Assembly (NCBI GenBank): GCA_030562195.1
Contig: JAUJPP010000003.1
Coordinates: 16,399,398 to 16,463,397, forward strand
DNA length: 64,000 nt
From: Nipponacmea schrenckii
Taxonomy: Eukaryota > Mollusca > Gastropoda > Lottiidae
Direction: 5' to 3'
A program made the translations under genes and the position numbers. Positions 62,998-64,000 of the stretch are shown piece after piece. The stretch's first letter is position 1. Every line of letters starts with the position of its first letter. The notes under the pieces were generated by a model that worked only from the letters and a program-made list of their open reading frames with translations, ran no database searches and had not been told where the DNA came from.

Positions 62998-64000
62998 TCA
63001 TTTTTGAAACCTAATAGTAAGATAATTTTTGAACATTTGAAAAGCAGGTAAAGGCTTATCAGTTGGTACCATATGACCAGCACCACGAACAGTCACAAGA
63101 TCTAAGTCTTTAAACATTTTCACAAATCCTGCAACTTGCCGGGATCCATCTTCAGCCTCATAAAACCATTCCATTCTCTCAGTGAGCACATCGATTTCTA
63201 GATTTTCGACAAACCATTCGTCACCCAGGAAATTACATGCCATATCTACATCCCCATTGTACACCATTACTCTTTTCTTAGCTGCTAGAATCTTCTTATA
63301 CTGTGCTGACATTTCCATATAGTCTCTTTTATAATTAGCACCAACTTCTGCACTACATGATGTCCAGTCTTGTACAACAGATGGAATATGAAGAGTTGTT
63401 CGTACCTGAACTGTATTTAAATAAGTAGCAACATTGGTGGCATTAATACATGGTGGATCTAACTGAAGTCTGTTTGATTTAAGTAGCTGTTTTGTCAGTT
63501 GAAATTCTTTCCTGATAAAATCTGTATTTGATAACAACCAACCAAAATTATGTGATACAATCTTCTCATTTTTTGCATCAAATTTAAGACTGGATTTCTG
63601 AACTCCACCTGCACATTCTCCATACAAATTATAGATATTGAGACCACTAGCATATACTAACTGACTAGCCTGGGTTACAAATTCTTTACATTCTGGTGAG
63701 GTGCCTTTAGTAAACATACACTGCCCACTGAAATTACCATCACAGCAATACTTTATCAAGCCATCCCATAATTTCTCCCCAAACAATCCATGATAGTAGG
63801 CAAAGTATATCAAAGAATTATCATTCAAATCATAGCTAGTTATACCATTACCAATAACCATACCCTGAAAATTAATATCTTTATCATCCACCACTAGAGC
63901 ACTAAGAGTTGGTACATAAACACCGCCATAACTCTCACCTGTTATATAAAATTCATTTGATGAATATTCAGGATATTTGGAGAAAAAATCTTTCACAGCC
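62998..64000 (-). CDS. CTSA: Lysosomal serine carboxypeptidase (cathepsin A / protective protein type), C-terminal part
   Basis: The frame is open to the window edge; codon 63996-63994 is GTG (Val) inside the protein, not a start. At least 333 codons are present, ending at a TGA at 63000-62998. Numbering from that Val, the catalytic triad of peptidase family S10 is intact: Ser22 in TGESYGG, Asp251 in YNGDVDMACNFLGDEW, His308 in GAGHMVPTDKP. NDNSLIYFAYYHGL and SGLNIYNLY match cathepsin A closely, and several paired Cys are kept (CC at 84-85, C93, C103, C128). N88 (NFS) and N185 (NAT) are possible glycosylation sites. The enzyme removes C-terminal residues in lysosomes; in mammals it also protects beta-galactosidase and neuraminidase. 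No introns occur in 1 kb, unlike the many-exon vertebrate gene. The N-terminus and signal peptide lie beyond the window. Confidence 0.93.
   Translation of the reverse strand, partial: AVKDFFSKYPEYSSNEFYITGESYGGVYVPTLSALVVDDKDINFQGMVIGNGITSYDLNDNSLIYFAYYHGLFGEKLWDGLIKYCCDGNFSGQCMFTKGTSPECKEFVTQASQLVYASGLNIYNLYGECAGGVQKSSLKFDAKNEKIVSHNFGWLLSNTDFIRKEFQLTKQLLKSNRLQLDPPCINATNVATYLNTVQVRTTLHIPSVVQDWTSCSAEVGANYKRDYMEMSAQYKKILAAKKRVMVYNGDVDMACNFLGDEWFVENLEIDVLTERMEWFYEAEDGSRQVAGFVKMFKDLDLVTVRGAGHMVPTDKPLPAFQMFKNYLTIRFQK

Overview
The window is AT-rich animal nuclear DNA: short exons, GT-AG introns, long introns full of small DNA transposons, tandem repeats and microsatellites. The lineage is probably lophotrochozoan, most likely a mollusc. 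The gene sequences are bilaterian but not arthropod- or vertebrate-like in layout, and a GGGAGATAACTC-type motif that I associate with molluscan genomes recurs. Species is not determinable by eye.

Three protein genes are supported. (1) 17.6-28.5 kb, plus strand: 3' part of a class II Rab11 family-interacting protein (RAB11FIP3/4, fly nuf), running from an EF-hand exon through a coiled coil to the C-terminal Rab11-binding helix. Its 5' exons are not in the window. The middle of the gene holds several small frame-preserving exons that look like cassettes. (2) 40.0-60.9 kb, plus strand: a complete lethal giant larvae gene (LLGL1/2, l(2)gl), 23 coding exons joining without frame error into about 1131 residues, with the three-serine aPKC phosphorylation segment. 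(3) 63.0-64.0 kb, minus strand: C-terminal part of a lysosomal serine carboxypeptidase (cathepsin A type), uninterrupted by introns up to the window edge and convergent with LLGL. The three are linked thematically (recycling-endosome traffic, cell polarity, lysosomal protease), but I see no evidence of joint function.

Layout: 1-17.6 kb is non-coding and contains three structurally complete non-autonomous transposons (hAT-like at 6.85 kb, a TTAA-flanked element at 12.3 kb, a TA-flanked element at 14.8 kb), a possible hAT transposase scrap at 10.4 kb and a promoter-like block at 13.4-13.6 kb. 17.6-28.5 kb is the RAB11FIP gene with a second hAT-type element in an intron. 28.5-39.6 kb is intergenic, with a perfect 107-bp tandem duplication, a 32-bp minisatellite, the 3' end of a LINE on the minus strand, and a 27-copy 31-bp minisatellite with a 9-monomer higher-order period. 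39.6-60.9 kb is LLGL; its introns hold a second copy of the LINE tail, two members of one hAT MITE family, and a three-layer transposon nest at 56.7-59.9 kb. 60.9-63 kb is the LLGL 3' UTR and a short convergent intergenic region.

Most notable: the cassette-exon cluster in RAB11FIP; an open read-through in LLGL that would give a C-terminally truncated protein of about 690 residues, comparable to the fly p78 form; and the transposon nest. I found no CRISPR, operon, tRNA or rRNA. Exon calls come from reading frame and splice-site inspection only, without transcripts.
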